Shown here piece after piece: positions 8,560 through 16,990 of a stretch of DNA of 64,000 nt. Made by a program: the position numbers and the translations under genes. The notes beneath the pieces are model-generated. The model had not been told where the DNA came from and made no database searches. It worked only from the letters and a program-made list of their open reading frames with translations. The DNA comes from Rhodospirillaceae bacterium. Its GTDB lineage: Bacteria > Pseudomonadota > Alphaproteobacteria > Rhodospirillales > Rhodospirillaceae. Location of the stretch: contig SCTM01000041.1 in assembly GCA_004297485.1 (NCBI GenBank), positions 1 to 64,000 on the forward strand, in the 5' to 3' direction. Numbering within the stretch: position 1 is the first letter of the stretch; every line of letters starts with the position of its first letter.

Positions 8560-9933
8560 CTACGTCCCTTTGGCAATGCCCTCTTGAATGAACCGCCGCA
8601 GTTCGCGGTGAGTATTCGAGATGATCCTCTCAAGCACCGGATTGGTGCGCGCGGCGTGCCAATGTCTGGTGCGCATCCCGCGCTGCACATCCGGGATGTT
8701 TCCAAAATCCTCGAGCAGGAAGGGCGGAATGAGATCGCAGCTCCGCCAATCGCCGAAGATCTTCTTCTCCACTTTCGGCTCAGCGCCCGGCGTGAAGCGC
8801 TCGAGCGCGTAAATGTCGAAGATGCAGCGATTAGGGTCGTTGTTCGGCGCGGGCCTGAAGCGGTACCACAGGCCGGCGATCGGCGTCGCGATAACGTTGC
8901 TCATGTTGGGAAAGAAAGCCGTGACGCTGCCCGCCTCGAGGATCTGCTGCCGGGTAAGAGCGGGGTAGCCCACGCCGGCCGCGCGGGCGGCCTCCGCTAT
9001 GAACTGGAAGCCTTTGTCCGCCGCCTCTACCCAGGAAGCATCGGGCGGGATTTCCTGAAGGATTCGGCTGGCGGCCTGATAGTCGCGGTCCGTGATGACC
9101 GATTGGATGAGGTCCTTGTTGATGCGCAGCATTTCCAGGAAAGCCTTGCGCGCGTCAGAGAACTGCGGCTCTCCGCCATAACGGCTGATCACTTGCGTGC
9201 CGGTGTTCTTGACCAGCACCCCATGCGGCCCCGCCGCGAAGGATTTGCCGGACCGTGTATCCATGTGTGGTTCCAGGCGGCTGTGCGTCGTCTGAACGTG
9301 GTACATCTCGTGGAAGGCTTCTTGGCAGGTCTTCCAATTGGCCTCGACCTCCACCGAAATGTACCAGCGATAGCGCTGCTTCTCGAGTTCCATGCAGTCG
9401 AGCCGGCTTGGTATGTCGCCGAGAAAAGTGTCAAGGCTCTCGCAATCGGGGTCCATGTTGATGAACACGAACCCGCCCCAGGTCGCCACCTTGAACTCGT
9501 GGAGCTTGAGCTCGGCGGCTTGAAGGCAGCCGCCCCAGTCATTCTGGTCGACGACGCGCTTGTTCGTGCCGTCCAGTCCCCATGTCCAACCGTGGAACCG
9601 GCATACGAAGTTGGGGGTGCGCCCCTCGCCGGTCGTCAGGCGCCGACCGCGGTGGAGGCACGCGTTGTTATAGGCTTTGAGGACCCCGTCCGCGGCGCGA
9701 ACCACAATCACGGATTCGTCTAGAATGTCGTAGGTCACGTAGCTGCCGGGCGAGGGTAGATCTTCCTCGCGGCACGCCATCTGCCACACGCGCGGCCACA
9801 AGTGCTTGCGCTCAAGCTCGGCGAATTCGCGCGAGACGTAATCTTCCTTCGGCACCCAGTCGTCGCGGACCTCGTCCGGCGGGAATGCGGGCGTTGCCGT
9901 TTGAGTCTCCTTGCGATTGCGCGGCGCTTGCAT
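8560..9933 (-). CDS. Rieske non-heme iron oxygenase, alpha subunit
   Basis: A 457-residue ring-hydroxylating oxygenase large subunit. The Rieske [2Fe-2S] ligands are C92, H94, C111 and H114 (ACLHRG and VCRFHG). The mononuclear iron site is marked by H212 and H217 in EAFHEMYHVQTTH; the third ligand, an Asp, is expected near the C-terminus. These enzymes hydroxylate aromatic or alicyclic substrates with electrons from a ferredoxin or reductase, none of which is encoded in the window. The ATG at 9933 has GAGGAG upstream. It resembles the second Rieske protein at 32010-33335, so the two are likely paralogues acting on different intermediates. Length is nearer the BphA/BenA class than KshA, so ring 9-alpha hydroxylation should not be assumed. 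Confidence 0.92.
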   Translation of the reverse strand: MQAPRNRKETQTATPAFPPDEVRDDWVPKEDYVSREFAELERKHLWPRVWQMACREEDLPSPGSYVTYDILDESVIVVRAADGVLKAYNNACLHRGRRLTTGEGRTPNFVCRFHGWTWGLDGTNKRVVDQNDWGGCLQAAELKLHEFKVATWGGFVFINMDPDCESLDTFLGDIPSRLDCMELEKQRYRWYISVEVEANWKTCQEAFHEMYHVQTTHSRLEPHMDTRSGKSFAAGPHGVLVKNTGTQVISRYGGEPQFSDARKAFLEMLRINKDLIQSVITDRDYQAASRILQEIPPDASWVEAADKGFQFIAEAARAAGVGYPALTRQQILEAGSVTAFFPNMSNVIATPIAGLWYRFRPAPNNDPNRCIFDIYALERFTPGAEPKVEKKIFGDWRSCDLIPPFLLEDFGNIPDVQRGMRTRHWHAARTNPVLERIISNTHRELRRFIQEGIAKGT

Positions 9934-10023
9934 GCTTACTCCTCACAGTCGGAACAGGCGCGAGCCCGCTCTCGGCACCGACTCAGTTTTACAGGCTTAC
10001 GAGCATGCACGCGAATGCCAGGC

Positions 10024-10037
10024 ATCACATTCGTGAA
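10024..10037. promoter_or_regulatory. Putative IclR-type operator
   Basis: ATCACATTCGTGAA keeps the TCACA and GTGA half-sites of the IclR palindrome (11 of 14 bases). It sits about 90 bases upstream of the Rieske gene start and just after the CoA ligase stop. Confidence 0.45.
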
Positions 10038-10056
10038 CACTGTGTTTTAGCCTGCG

Positions 10057-11730
10057 TCATGTACGGTCCGCCGCCCCACCCGCGGCGATCCTGGGCTCGA
10101 GGAGATTGCGCAGATCCCCCTTGCGGACCTTCTGCGAGCCGGTGCGGGGAATCTCGTCGAAGCCCATGAAGAAGATGTGCTTGGGCACCTTGTAGGACGA
10201 GATCTCTTTTTTCAGCGCCTCACGCAAGGTTGCCTCCTCCAGCGCCCAGCCCTCCATCGGCACGGCCACAGCAACCACCACTTCACCCCTAATCGGATCG
10301 GGGACACCGAAGACAATCGCCTCGCGCACGCCTTCCAGCTTCGACATCGACGCCTCCACTTCACGGGGCGAGACATTTGCGCCGGACGTCTTGATCATCT
10401 CCGTGCGGCGGCCATGGAAATAGATGTAGCCGTCCTCGTCTATCGAGACGAGATCGCCGGTCGCGAAATAGCCCTCGCGTGTGAAGGTCTCCTCCCGCTC
10501 GCGCTTGTAATAGCCGATCATCAGCGCCTGACCGCGGACATAGAGCTCGCCCGCCTGCCCAACTGCCACGTCCTCGCGGGTTTCAGGGTCGACGACGCGG
10601 CGCTCCATACCGGGCACGCAGCGCCCCCAATTTCCCGCCTTGCCGGCCGGCGCGGCCACATAGTAGCGCTCCATGCTGTGCATGCCGAAAGTCTCGGTCA
10701 TGCCCATGGCGATTGTCTGACGGTCGCGTGGAATCAGCTGTCCCCATTCGTCGCACTGCTGTCCCAGACCGCGGCGGATCAGGCTGAGATCGGCGCCGAC
10801 CTTAGCTGCGTGCTCGGCGATGCCGATGCCTTGGGCCGCCCATAGCGAGAGCATTGTCACCCGCTCGCGAACGATGGTGTCGACGATGTCGGCGACGTCC
10901 GGCGTGCGCGCGAAGCAGAGACAATTGCCGATGAACAATGCGGGAATGATGTTCACGTTGAGTCCGCCCACCCAGAAGAAAGCCTGGCCTGTGTAGAGAC
11001 GGTCGTCCGGACGGTGATTGAAGAAGTGCGTGAACATCCGCACCGCCCGCAGCGCACCGCCGTGGCTGTGGACAACAGCCTTGGGCTCGGCAGTGGTGCC
11101 CGAGGTACAGATCGTCACCAGCCAGTCGGCCGCCACGACGTTGGCCTCAGTCGCCGCCAGAAGTGTGTCGTCGAATTGGGGGCGTGCGTCAGCGGCGGCA
11201 TGGAGGCTTGCCGGTCCTTTCAGGGCCCAGGGTCGATCGCATTCACCCCAAACGATGATGCGGCGCAGAAAGGGATGCGAGGCAAACGCAAGCTCAGGCG
11301 TACGCTGGTCCGCCAGACCGGGGATCGCGCGCTCCAGTCGTTCCAGATAGTCGGCGTTCAGGTATTTCGCCGAGATCAGCAGGGTATCGATATCATTGTG
11401 GCGGATGCCCCAGGAAATTTCGCTGCTCTGGAAAAAAGTACTGAGTGTTACCGTCAGCGCGCCGATACGACTGATCGCAAAGAAGGAGGTCACCCAATCC
11501 GGTCCATTAGGCATCAGCAAACCAACGCGCGCGCCCTTGCCCAGGCCCATGGCCAATAGCCCGCGCGCGAGTCGTGCCGACTCCCGTTCCGTCTCTGCAA
11601 AGGTCAGGCGCCGCTCGGGCCCGGCGAGGTATTCGCGCGTAGCGTGCGTGCGTGCGGCGTGCTGGATGAGGGCGGGCAGCGTAGGCGGAAAATCGGCATC
11701 GAACAGTTGGCGGGCGTCGCTTAGGGCCAT
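10057..11730 (-). CDS. AMP-forming acyl-CoA ligase
   Basis: A 557-residue adenylate-forming ligase that activates a carboxylic acid to its CoA thioester via an acyl-AMP. The phosphate-binding loop TSGTTAEPKAVVHSH is near residue 210, the MGMTETFG substrate motif near 340, the YFATGD motif near 420, and the catalytic lysine is in GSQKVRKGD near the C-terminus. It lies 36 bases downstream of a crotonase and upstream of the Rieske gene on the minus strand. Together with the ligase at 23937-25508 it suggests at least two acids are activated in this island, for example side-chain and ring-derived acids; this is inference. Confidence 0.92.
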   Translation of the reverse strand: MALSDARQLFDADFPPTLPALIQHAARTHATREYLAGPERRLTFAETERESARLARGLLAMGLGKGARVGLLMPNGPDWVTSFFAISRIGALTVTLSTFFQSSEISWGIRHNDIDTLLISAKYLNADYLERLERAIPGLADQRTPELAFASHPFLRRIIVWGECDRPWALKGPASLHAAADARPQFDDTLLAATEANVVAADWLVTICTSGTTAEPKAVVHSHGGALRAVRMFTHFFNHRPDDRLYTGQAFFWVGGLNVNIIPALFIGNCLCFARTPDVADIVDTIVRERVTMLSLWAAQGIGIAEHAAKVGADLSLIRRGLGQQCDEWGQLIPRDRQTIAMGMTETFGMHSMERYYVAAPAGKAGNWGRCVPGMERRVVDPETREDVAVGQAGELYVRGQALMIGYYKREREETFTREGYFATGDLVSIDEDGYIYFHGRRTEMIKTSGANVSPREVEASMSKLEGVREAIVFGVPDPIRGEVVVAVAVPMEGWALEEATLREALKKEISSYKVPKHIFFMGFDEIPRTGSQKVRKGDLRNLLEPRIAAGGAADRT

Positions 11731-11766
11731 TATCGAACTTCCACTATGTGTGTCCGGGGATAATCC

Positions 11767-12564
11767 TTAATCGCGCTTCAACGGATCAGGCCAGCCCTTC
11801 GAGAATCGCGGCGCGCGCTTCTCGCGGAAGGCGTCGATCCCTTCCATGAAGTCGCCCGTCAGTAGCACCCGGTGGGCGACCATGTCATGCACGACCTGTT
11901 GTTCGGCGAGCATCAGGTCGCGCGCGAAGCGTACGATCCTTTTTGTCCCCATCAACGCCGCGCGCGAAAGGCCGCACATCAGTTCGGCTTTGCGCATGGC
12001 CTCGGCCATCAGCGCTTCGCGGGTGGGCATAACCTTCTGGACCAGTCCGAGGCGGAAAGCCTCAGGCGCGCCAACCCGCTCGCCCGTCAGCATCATGTCC
12101 AATGTCGCGCCGACTCCGATAATCCGCGGCAGAACCACGGCGGCCACGCCGGCGATGAAGCCGCGGCTCGCCTCGGGAAGACCGAACCACGCGTCCTCCA
12201 CGGCCAGGCGGATGTCACAACACAGCGCAATCTCCAATCCACCGCCGACAGCGAATCCGTTGATCGCCGCGATCACCGGCTTTTCGCAGGCGGCCAAGCC
12301 ACCGATGTCCGGTTGCTTGGACCGTGGGGCGCGGCGTCCGCCGCCGTCTTCACCGCCTAAACCCTTGAGGTCGGCGCCAGCGCAGAATGCTTTGGGGCCG
12401 GAGCCGGTGACGATCAGCACCTGCTGACTTAGGTCCTGATCAAAGTCCGCGACGGCCTCGCGCAGCGCGGTGCTCATGGACGTATTGATGGCATTGTGTC
12501 GCTGGGGCCGGTTCAGCGTGAGGATCGTGATGGCGCCCTGCTTTTCGATAATGAGTTCACTCAT
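11767..12564 (-). CDS. Enoyl-CoA hydratase
   Basis: A 265-residue crotonase with both catalytic glutamates of true hydratases: E111 in GGGLEIALCCD and E131 in GLPEASRG. The oxyanion-hole segment FCAGADL is at 60-66. It should hydrate trans-2-enoyl-CoA to the (S)-3-hydroxy product. I chose ATG at 12564, behind a G-rich ribosome site; a longer frame extends to 12672 but runs into the operator-bearing intergenic region. It is the first gene of the minus-strand series that continues with the CoA ligase, Rieske oxygenase, dehydrogenase and CoA-transferase. Confidence 0.92.
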   Translation of the reverse strand: MSELIIEKQGAITILTLNRPQRHNAINTSMSTALREAVADFDQDLSQQVLIVTGSGPKAFCAGADLKGLGGEDGGGRRAPRSKQPDIGGLAACEKPVIAAINGFAVGGGLEIALCCDIRLAVEDAWFGLPEASRGFIAGVAAVVLPRIIGVGATLDMMLTGERVGAPEAFRLGLVQKVMPTREALMAEAMRKAELMCGLSRAALMGTKRIVRFARDLMLAEQQVVHDMVAHRVLLTGDFMEGIDAFREKRAPRFSKGWPDPLKRD

Positions 12565-12932
12565 CGGCTTGACCGCCCCCCCTTGTCTTAGACGTCTCCG
12601 TTGCCACGTCCGGGCCAGACCTATGTCGGACAACACCGCCCGGCCGACAATTGTTATTGAGTGATAGAACAATTATTCAATCATTCAAATCACGTATGTG
12701 AAACGCTTTTTGGATGGAGAAAGCCGGCAAACCACAAAGATTGTGGCTGTTTTTCGAGATTTAACTGTACCGCCCGCATGCCCCGAGGTGACGGCCGACC
12801 AGTCCCCCCTCTTGATTTGGCGCTCGAATTGATCACAACGGATGTACGGCGCAGCGCGACCCGGTGGTCGCTCGCCGGTTGCGTTTCGGCAGGCGCGGAC
12901 TTCACGCCGGCCTCGATTGGCAGGAACAAGTG
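12565..12932. other. Divergent intergenic region with candidate operators
   Basis: This gap of 368 bases separates the minus-strand enoyl-CoA hydratase operon from the plus-strand dehydrogenase-pair operon and is AT-rich in its centre (12650-12770). It contains an inverted repeat ATTGTT (12650-12655) and AACAAT (12668-12673), a TTGA/TCAA half-site cluster at 12657-12680 resembling the TetR-type sites, and an IclR-type site at 12689-12702. No gene is supported here. Confidence 0.55.
12689..12702. promoter_or_regulatory. Putative IclR-type operator in divergent promoter region
   Basis: ATCACGTATGTGAA matches the IclR palindrome at 12 of 14 bases. It is between two divergent catabolic operons, the position with most regulatory leverage in the island. 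Confidence 0.55.
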
Positions 12933-14045
12933 GTGACGACAGATTTTGACGATCTTCTGGCGGCATTCTCCGAGAGCGTCTCGGAAGTGTTGCGATCCAA
13001 GTGCGACCGACGCACGGTGCACGGCTACTATGACGGCAAGAACGATCTCGATGCCGCCTTGTGGTTGACAGCGGTCGAGTTGGGTTGGCTCGGCGTGGGC
13101 GTGGATGAGGCCGCGGGCGGCCTTGGGCTCGGCGTGGCGGGCCTCGACGTGCTGCACCGGCAACTCGGCGCGGCCGCCGCGCCGGGGCCGTTTCTTTCCA
13201 CCCTGGTCGGCGCGCAGTGGTTATCCCGCCAGGCAGGCAGCGGTGAAACCGCCGCTGTCGTTCAGCAGATCGTTGCCGGCGAGCTGACACTCGGCATCCC
13301 CGTGGCACCGGGCGGAGCTGCGACACCTCTGCGTGCCGGTCGCCTCGCGGGCACCTCCGCGCCGCTGCTCATCCCCGCCTCGGCCGGGATGGCGGTGATT
13401 GAGGTGGAGAATGAGGCAGGGCGAGCGCTTGCTTTGGTGGCGGTCGGAGAGAAGTCGGCAAGGCTCGAAGGGATCGAGCTTTGGGACCGCACGCGCCGCG
13501 TCGGGCGCCTGGCGTGCGAAGGCGTCGCGCCGCTGCTTGTCGTCCCGGACGCTGACGGCGCGGCCGGCAATCTCCTGCGCCGCTATTTCGCCCTTGCCGT
13601 CGCCGGTGATTGCGTGGGCGCGGCACGCGCCATTGCCGGGCAGACCGTCGCCTATTTGAAGGACAGGCAACAGTTCGGACGGCCACTGGCGAGCCTGCAG
13701 GCACTGAAACATCGCGTCGCCAAAATGTTCGTCGCGATCGTCGAGGCTGAACAGCAACTGGAACACGCGATCGAGGCCGCAAGCCTCGAGAGTCCGTCGG
13801 CGGTCCTGTGGGCCTTCCTGGCCAAGGCGTCGGCGAGCGAAGCCTTCTATTTCGTCGCCGACGATTGCCTCCAGCTTCATGGCGGCGTCGGCTTCACCTG
13901 GGAGTTCGATTGCCACATCTTCCTGAAGCGTGCGCTCCTCGCCCGCGAACTGTGCGGTGACAACCGGGCGATGCGCAATCTGGCCGCTGAGGCGCTCGCG
14001 CTGGCGGCACGTGAAGGACGCAGCACCGCGGACATTGCAGCATGA
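12933..14045 (+). CDS. Acyl-CoA dehydrogenase, smaller subunit of a heteromeric pair
   Basis: A 370-residue FadE-type protein of the kind that works with a partner dehydrogenase. The central domain is divergent, lacking the usual SEP-AGSD motif, while the C-terminal part has RQQFGRPLASLQALKHR and LQLHGGVGFTWEFDCH, typical of the FAD-contacting and substrate side of one subunit. Steroid-side-chain dehydrogenases such as ChsE1-ChsE2 are alpha2-beta2 complexes built from such pairs. I start it at GTG 12933 behind AGGAA; GTG at 12930 is equally possible. Its stop overlaps the next start by four bases (ATGA), showing translational coupling with the partner. Confidence 0.88.
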   Translation: MTTDFDDLLAAFSESVSEVLRSKCDRRTVHGYYDGKNDLDAALWLTAVELGWLGVGVDEAAGGLGLGVAGLDVLHRQLGAAAAPGPFLSTLVGAQWLSRQAGSGETAAVVQQIVAGELTLGIPVAPGGAATPLRAGRLAGTSAPLLIPASAGMAVIEVENEAGRALALVAVGEKSARLEGIELWDRTRRVGRLACEGVAPLLVVPDADGAAGNLLRRYFALAVAGDCVGAARAIAGQTVAYLKDRQQFGRPLASLQALKHRVAKMFVAIVEAEQQLEHAIEAASLESPSAVLWAFLAKASASEAFYFVADDCLQLHGGVGFTWEFDCHIFLKRALLARELCGDNRAMRNLAAEALALAAREGRSTADIAA

Positions 14046-15265
14046 CCACTGTGATCGCAGAGCCGGCCGCAAAGCAGCCGGGTGGACACGACATTCTCGG
14101 CAAGGCGCGTAATCCCCAAGCGTTTCGCATGGCGGCGCGGAACTGGTTGGAGGAAACAGTTGCGGCGGAGAAGCGCGCTTTCCCGGATCGGACCGCCGAT
14201 GATTTTTACAAGCGTCAGCAGTGGTGGATGGCGGAGCGCAACAAGGTAGGCATGGCCACGCCCCATTGGCCCTCGGCCTACGGCGGCGCCGATCTCAGCC
14301 TGTCGAACCAGGTAATCGTGGCCGAGGAAATGGCGCGCGTTGGCGCGCCGCCGATGTCGCTGTTCACCGTCTCGCTGAATCACATTCCCGCTACGCTTAT
14401 CCGGTGGGGCACGCCGGAGCAAAAGAGCCGCCACTTGCCCGGCGTCTCCAAGGGCGTGGTCTGGTGCCAAGGCTTTTCGGAGCCCAACGCCGGGTCTGAT
14501 CTTGCCTCGCTCGGTACGCGAGCGGTTCGCGACGGCGATCATTATATCGTCAACGGCCAGAAGATCTGGTCGTCCTATTCGATGTACGCCGCGCATTGCA
14601 TTCTGCTGACGCGCACCGATCCGCAGGCCTCCAAGCACAAAGGGATCACTTATTTCCTCATGGATATGAAGACGCCGGGCGTCGAGGTCCGGCCATTACG
14701 CCAGGTGAACGGTTCCGCGAAATTCGCGGAGATTTTCCTCACCGACGTTCGCATTCCGGTGGAGAACAGGGTCGGCGAGGAGAACCAAGGCTGGACCGTT
14801 GCGCAGACCACGCTGTCGGCGGAACGCGGCATTCTGGCGTTCGATGCCGGCGAGCGACTGCGCTACCAGATGGAGGCCTTCCATGCCGACGCGCTCCGCG
14901 CGGACGCGGCCTGGCTGCAGGACCCGGAGATGACGCGCGAGTTCGCACGCCTGTTCGCCGAGATGCAGGGGTGCCGCCGATTGTTGCGGCGACTGATGCG
15001 CGAGAACGAAGCGAACGCGGCCTCGACCCTTGAGACCGTGGTTTACGTGAAGGTGATCAACACCACGCTGAAGCGCAAGGTCGGCGACTTCATGCTGCGC
15101 GCGCAGGGGCTTCAGGATCAGTTCCATCTTCACGGCGCGGAGGAGCGGCCCGACCAGCCGATGAACGTCTACATCACGTCCTTCGGCGGGACGATCGCCG
15201 GCGGAAGTAATGAAATCATGCTTAACGTGTTGGCCGAACGCATCCTGGGAATGCCGAAATCTTGA
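14042..15265 (+). CDS. Acyl-CoA dehydrogenase, larger subunit of a heteromeric pair
   Basis: A 407-residue FadE-type subunit with GFSEPNAGSDLASL, the NGQKIWSSYS strand and the C-terminal GGSNEIMLNVLAERILGMP. It overlaps the preceding dehydrogenase by ATGA. Paired FadE genes followed by an Ltp2-like protein and a DUF35 protein reproduce the gene content for removal of the three-carbon side chain of steroid acids (ChsE1/ChsE2, Ltp2, ChsH2-DUF35) in actinobacteria and proteobacteria. The reaction would be alpha,beta-desaturation of a steroid-22-oyl-CoA-like ester. Substrate is inferred, not seen. Confidence 0.9.
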   Translation: MTTVIAEPAAKQPGGHDILGKARNPQAFRMAARNWLEETVAAEKRAFPDRTADDFYKRQQWWMAERNKVGMATPHWPSAYGGADLSLSNQVIVAEEMARVGAPPMSLFTVSLNHIPATLIRWGTPEQKSRHLPGVSKGVVWCQGFSEPNAGSDLASLGTRAVRDGDHYIVNGQKIWSSYSMYAAHCILLTRTDPQASKHKGITYFLMDMKTPGVEVRPLRQVNGSAKFAEIFLTDVRIPVENRVGEENQGWTVAQTTLSAERGILAFDAGERLRYQMEAFHADALRADAAWLQDPEMTREFARLFAEMQGCRRLLRRLMRENEANAASTLETVVYVKVINTTLKRKVGDFMLRAQGLQDQFHLHGAEERPDQPMNVYITSFGGTIAGGSNEIMLNVLAERILGMPKS

Positions 15266-15315
15266 ACCCAGGACGGCGTTCACCTCATTCCCTTAACTGA
15301 GAGGCACTGACAGCC

Positions 15316-15375
15316 ATGACGATTTCACCGCGCTCCTATTTCGGCGTCATGCCGCGCGGCAGGGCGATCCGATGA
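15316..15375 (+). CDS. Possible 19-residue leader ORF overlapping the aldolase start
   Basis: An ATG at 15316 opens a 19-codon frame whose TGA overlaps the ATG of the next gene (ATGA at 15372-15375). A GAGAGG ribosome-like site lies about 16 bases upstream, rather far. The overlap could couple translation, but the peptide has no recognisable family and may be chance. Confidence 0.2.
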   Translation: MTISPRSYFGVMPRGRAIR

Positions 15376-16559
15376 GCCGGCCACCCCGCGCCTGTATCGC
15401 CGGAGCGTTCGAGCATCCCTTGCGCGATGCGCCGAATGCGACCACGACGCAACTCCATTACGAGGTCGCACGCGGCGCGCTGGACGATGCCGGCCTCGGT
15501 TTCGACGACGTGGATGCGTATTTCTGCGACGGCGCCGTTCCCGGTTTCGGCCCACTCAGCATGATCGACTACATGGGCCTCTCGAACGTCCGTCACGCCG
15601 ACGCCACCGAGCTCGGCGGATCGACCTACATCGGCCATGTCGGCCGCGCGGCCAGCTTGATCGCGGCAGGAAAGTGCAAAGTTGCGCTGATAACCCTGGC
15701 CGGCCGGCCGCGGCAGCGGAAGGAGGCATTGATGTTCGCCCCGGCGAAGGGCAGCGGCTTGACCGACGGCGCACCGGAAGCCGGCTTCGAGCACATCTAC
15801 GGCGGCATCACCGTCGCCCTCTACGCCGCCGCCGCCATGCGCCATATGTACGCCTACGGCACCACATCGGAACAACTCGCGTGGGTCAAGGTTGCTGCCA
15901 GCCATCATGCGCAGTGGAATGAACGCGCGTTCCTGCGCAAGCTGGTGACCATCGAGGATGTGCTGAAGTCGCGGTTGATCTCCGATCCACTCCATTTGCT
16001 GGACTGCTGCGTCGTCACCGATGGCGGCGGCGCACTGGTGGTGGTCGCGCCTGAAGTGGCCCGGAGTCTGAAGCGGCCCGTCATTCAGGTGATCGGCACC
16101 GCAGAAGCGCCCGGCGTGCAAAGCGGTGGCCGGAACGTCGACCTGACGCGCTCGGCCGCAACCATCACCGGCCCCGCCGCCTTCGCCGAGGCCGGTGTCA
16201 AGCCCGCGGACATCAAGTATGCATCGATCTACGACAGCTTCACGATCACCGTCCTGATCCAACTCGAGGATCTCGGCTTCTGCGAGAAGGGGCATGGCGG
16301 TCGCTTCGTGGCCGACGGCGGCCTGATCTCCGGCGTCGGCAAGCTTCCTGTCAATACCGATGGCGGCGGGCTGTGCAACAACCATCCCGATAACCGCGGT
16401 GGCATGACGAAAATGATCGAGGCCGTGCGCCAGCTTCGCGGCGAGGCCCATCCCAAGGTGCAGGTTCCGAACTGCGATCTCGCCTTGGCACACGGTACCG
16501 GCGGTATACTTGGCATGCGCCACAGCGCGGCAACAGCGATCCTGGAGCGAACAGGTTGA
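15372..16559 (+). CDS. Ltp2-like thiolase-fold aldolase (side-chain retro-aldolase candidate)
   Basis: A 395-residue lipid-transfer-protein-type thiolase fold in which the nucleophilic cysteine position is occupied by Ser84 in ELGGSTYIGH. It keeps a Tyr-rich active region (YASIYDSFT) and the GGLCNNHPDNRGG motif. Loss of the cysteine is characteristic of Ltp2, which performs a retro-aldol cleavage of the 22-hydroxy side chain of steroid acyl-CoA rather than Claisen cleavage, and needs a DUF35 partner. The next gene, two bases after the stop, encodes just such a Zn-ribbon OB-fold protein. Upstream are the paired dehydrogenases. Aldolase activity is therefore the leading interpretation; substrate identity is inference. 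Confidence 0.82.
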   Translation: MSRPPRACIAGAFEHPLRDAPNATTTQLHYEVARGALDDAGLGFDDVDAYFCDGAVPGFGPLSMIDYMGLSNVRHADATELGGSTYIGHVGRAASLIAAGKCKVALITLAGRPRQRKEALMFAPAKGSGLTDGAPEAGFEHIYGGITVALYAAAAMRHMYAYGTTSEQLAWVKVAASHHAQWNERAFLRKLVTIEDVLKSRLISDPLHLLDCCVVTDGGGALVVVAPEVARSLKRPVIQVIGTAEAPGVQSGGRNVDLTRSAATITGPAAFAEAGVKPADIKYASIYDSFTITVLIQLEDLGFCEKGHGGRFVADGGLISGVGKLPVNTDGGGLCNNHPDNRGGMTKMIEAVRQLRGEAHPKVQVPNCDLALAHGTGGILGMRHSAATAILERTG

Positions 16560-16561
16560 CA

Positions 16562-16981
16562 ATGTCCGAACAGCAGACACAGCACGCGGCGTTCGGCCGC
16601 CCGATCCCCGCACCCCCCGTATCGCTGGAGACCGAGGAGTTCTGGAAACGCGCCCGGGACGGTCGCTTTGCGATCAAGCGATGCGTGTCGTGTCAGGAAG
16701 CCTTCTGGTACCCGCGCGCGATCTGCCCGCTGTGCCATTCCTCCGAGACGGCTTGGGAGGACAGCCCCGGGACGGGGACGGTCTACACCTATTCCATCGT
16801 GCGGACCTTCCCCACGGGGCCCTTTGCGATCGGCTTCGTCACGCTCGACGAGGGGCCGCTGGTGCTCACCAACTTCGTGGACTTCGCCGAAGGCGACCTC
16901 GCCATCGGCAAACGGGTGAAGGTCCGCTTCGTCGCAACCGACAACGACGGCCCGCCCGCGCCCGTTTTTGGACCGGCGTAG
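16562..16981 (+). CDS. Zn-ribbon OB-fold (DUF35) protein, aldolase partner
   Basis: A 139-residue DUF35 protein. An N-terminal helix region is followed by an intact zinc ribbon with C41, C44, C55 and C58 (CVSC and CPLC) and an OB-fold starting at GTGTVYTYSIV. Such proteins bind thiolase-fold enzymes and help bind acyl-CoA; in steroid catabolism the DUF35 domain of ChsH2 activates Ltp2. The ATG at 16562 is two bases after the aldolase stop; an in-frame TTG at 16556 overlaps it. This is the only OB-fold protein of the window that keeps its metal ligands. Confidence 0.9.
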   Translation: MSEQQTQHAAFGRPIPAPPVSLETEEFWKRARDGRFAIKRCVSCQEAFWYPRAICPLCHSSETAWEDSPGTGTVYTYSIVRTFPTGPFAIGFVTLDEGPLVLTNFVDFAEGDLAIGKRVKVRFVATDNDGPPAPVFGPA

Positions 16982-16990
16982 GCATTGCCC

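Noticed and set aside
8476..9723. A 415-codon open frame on the plus strand
   Set aside because: It is antisense to the Rieske oxygenase with intact cluster ligands; no start signal or domain supports it.
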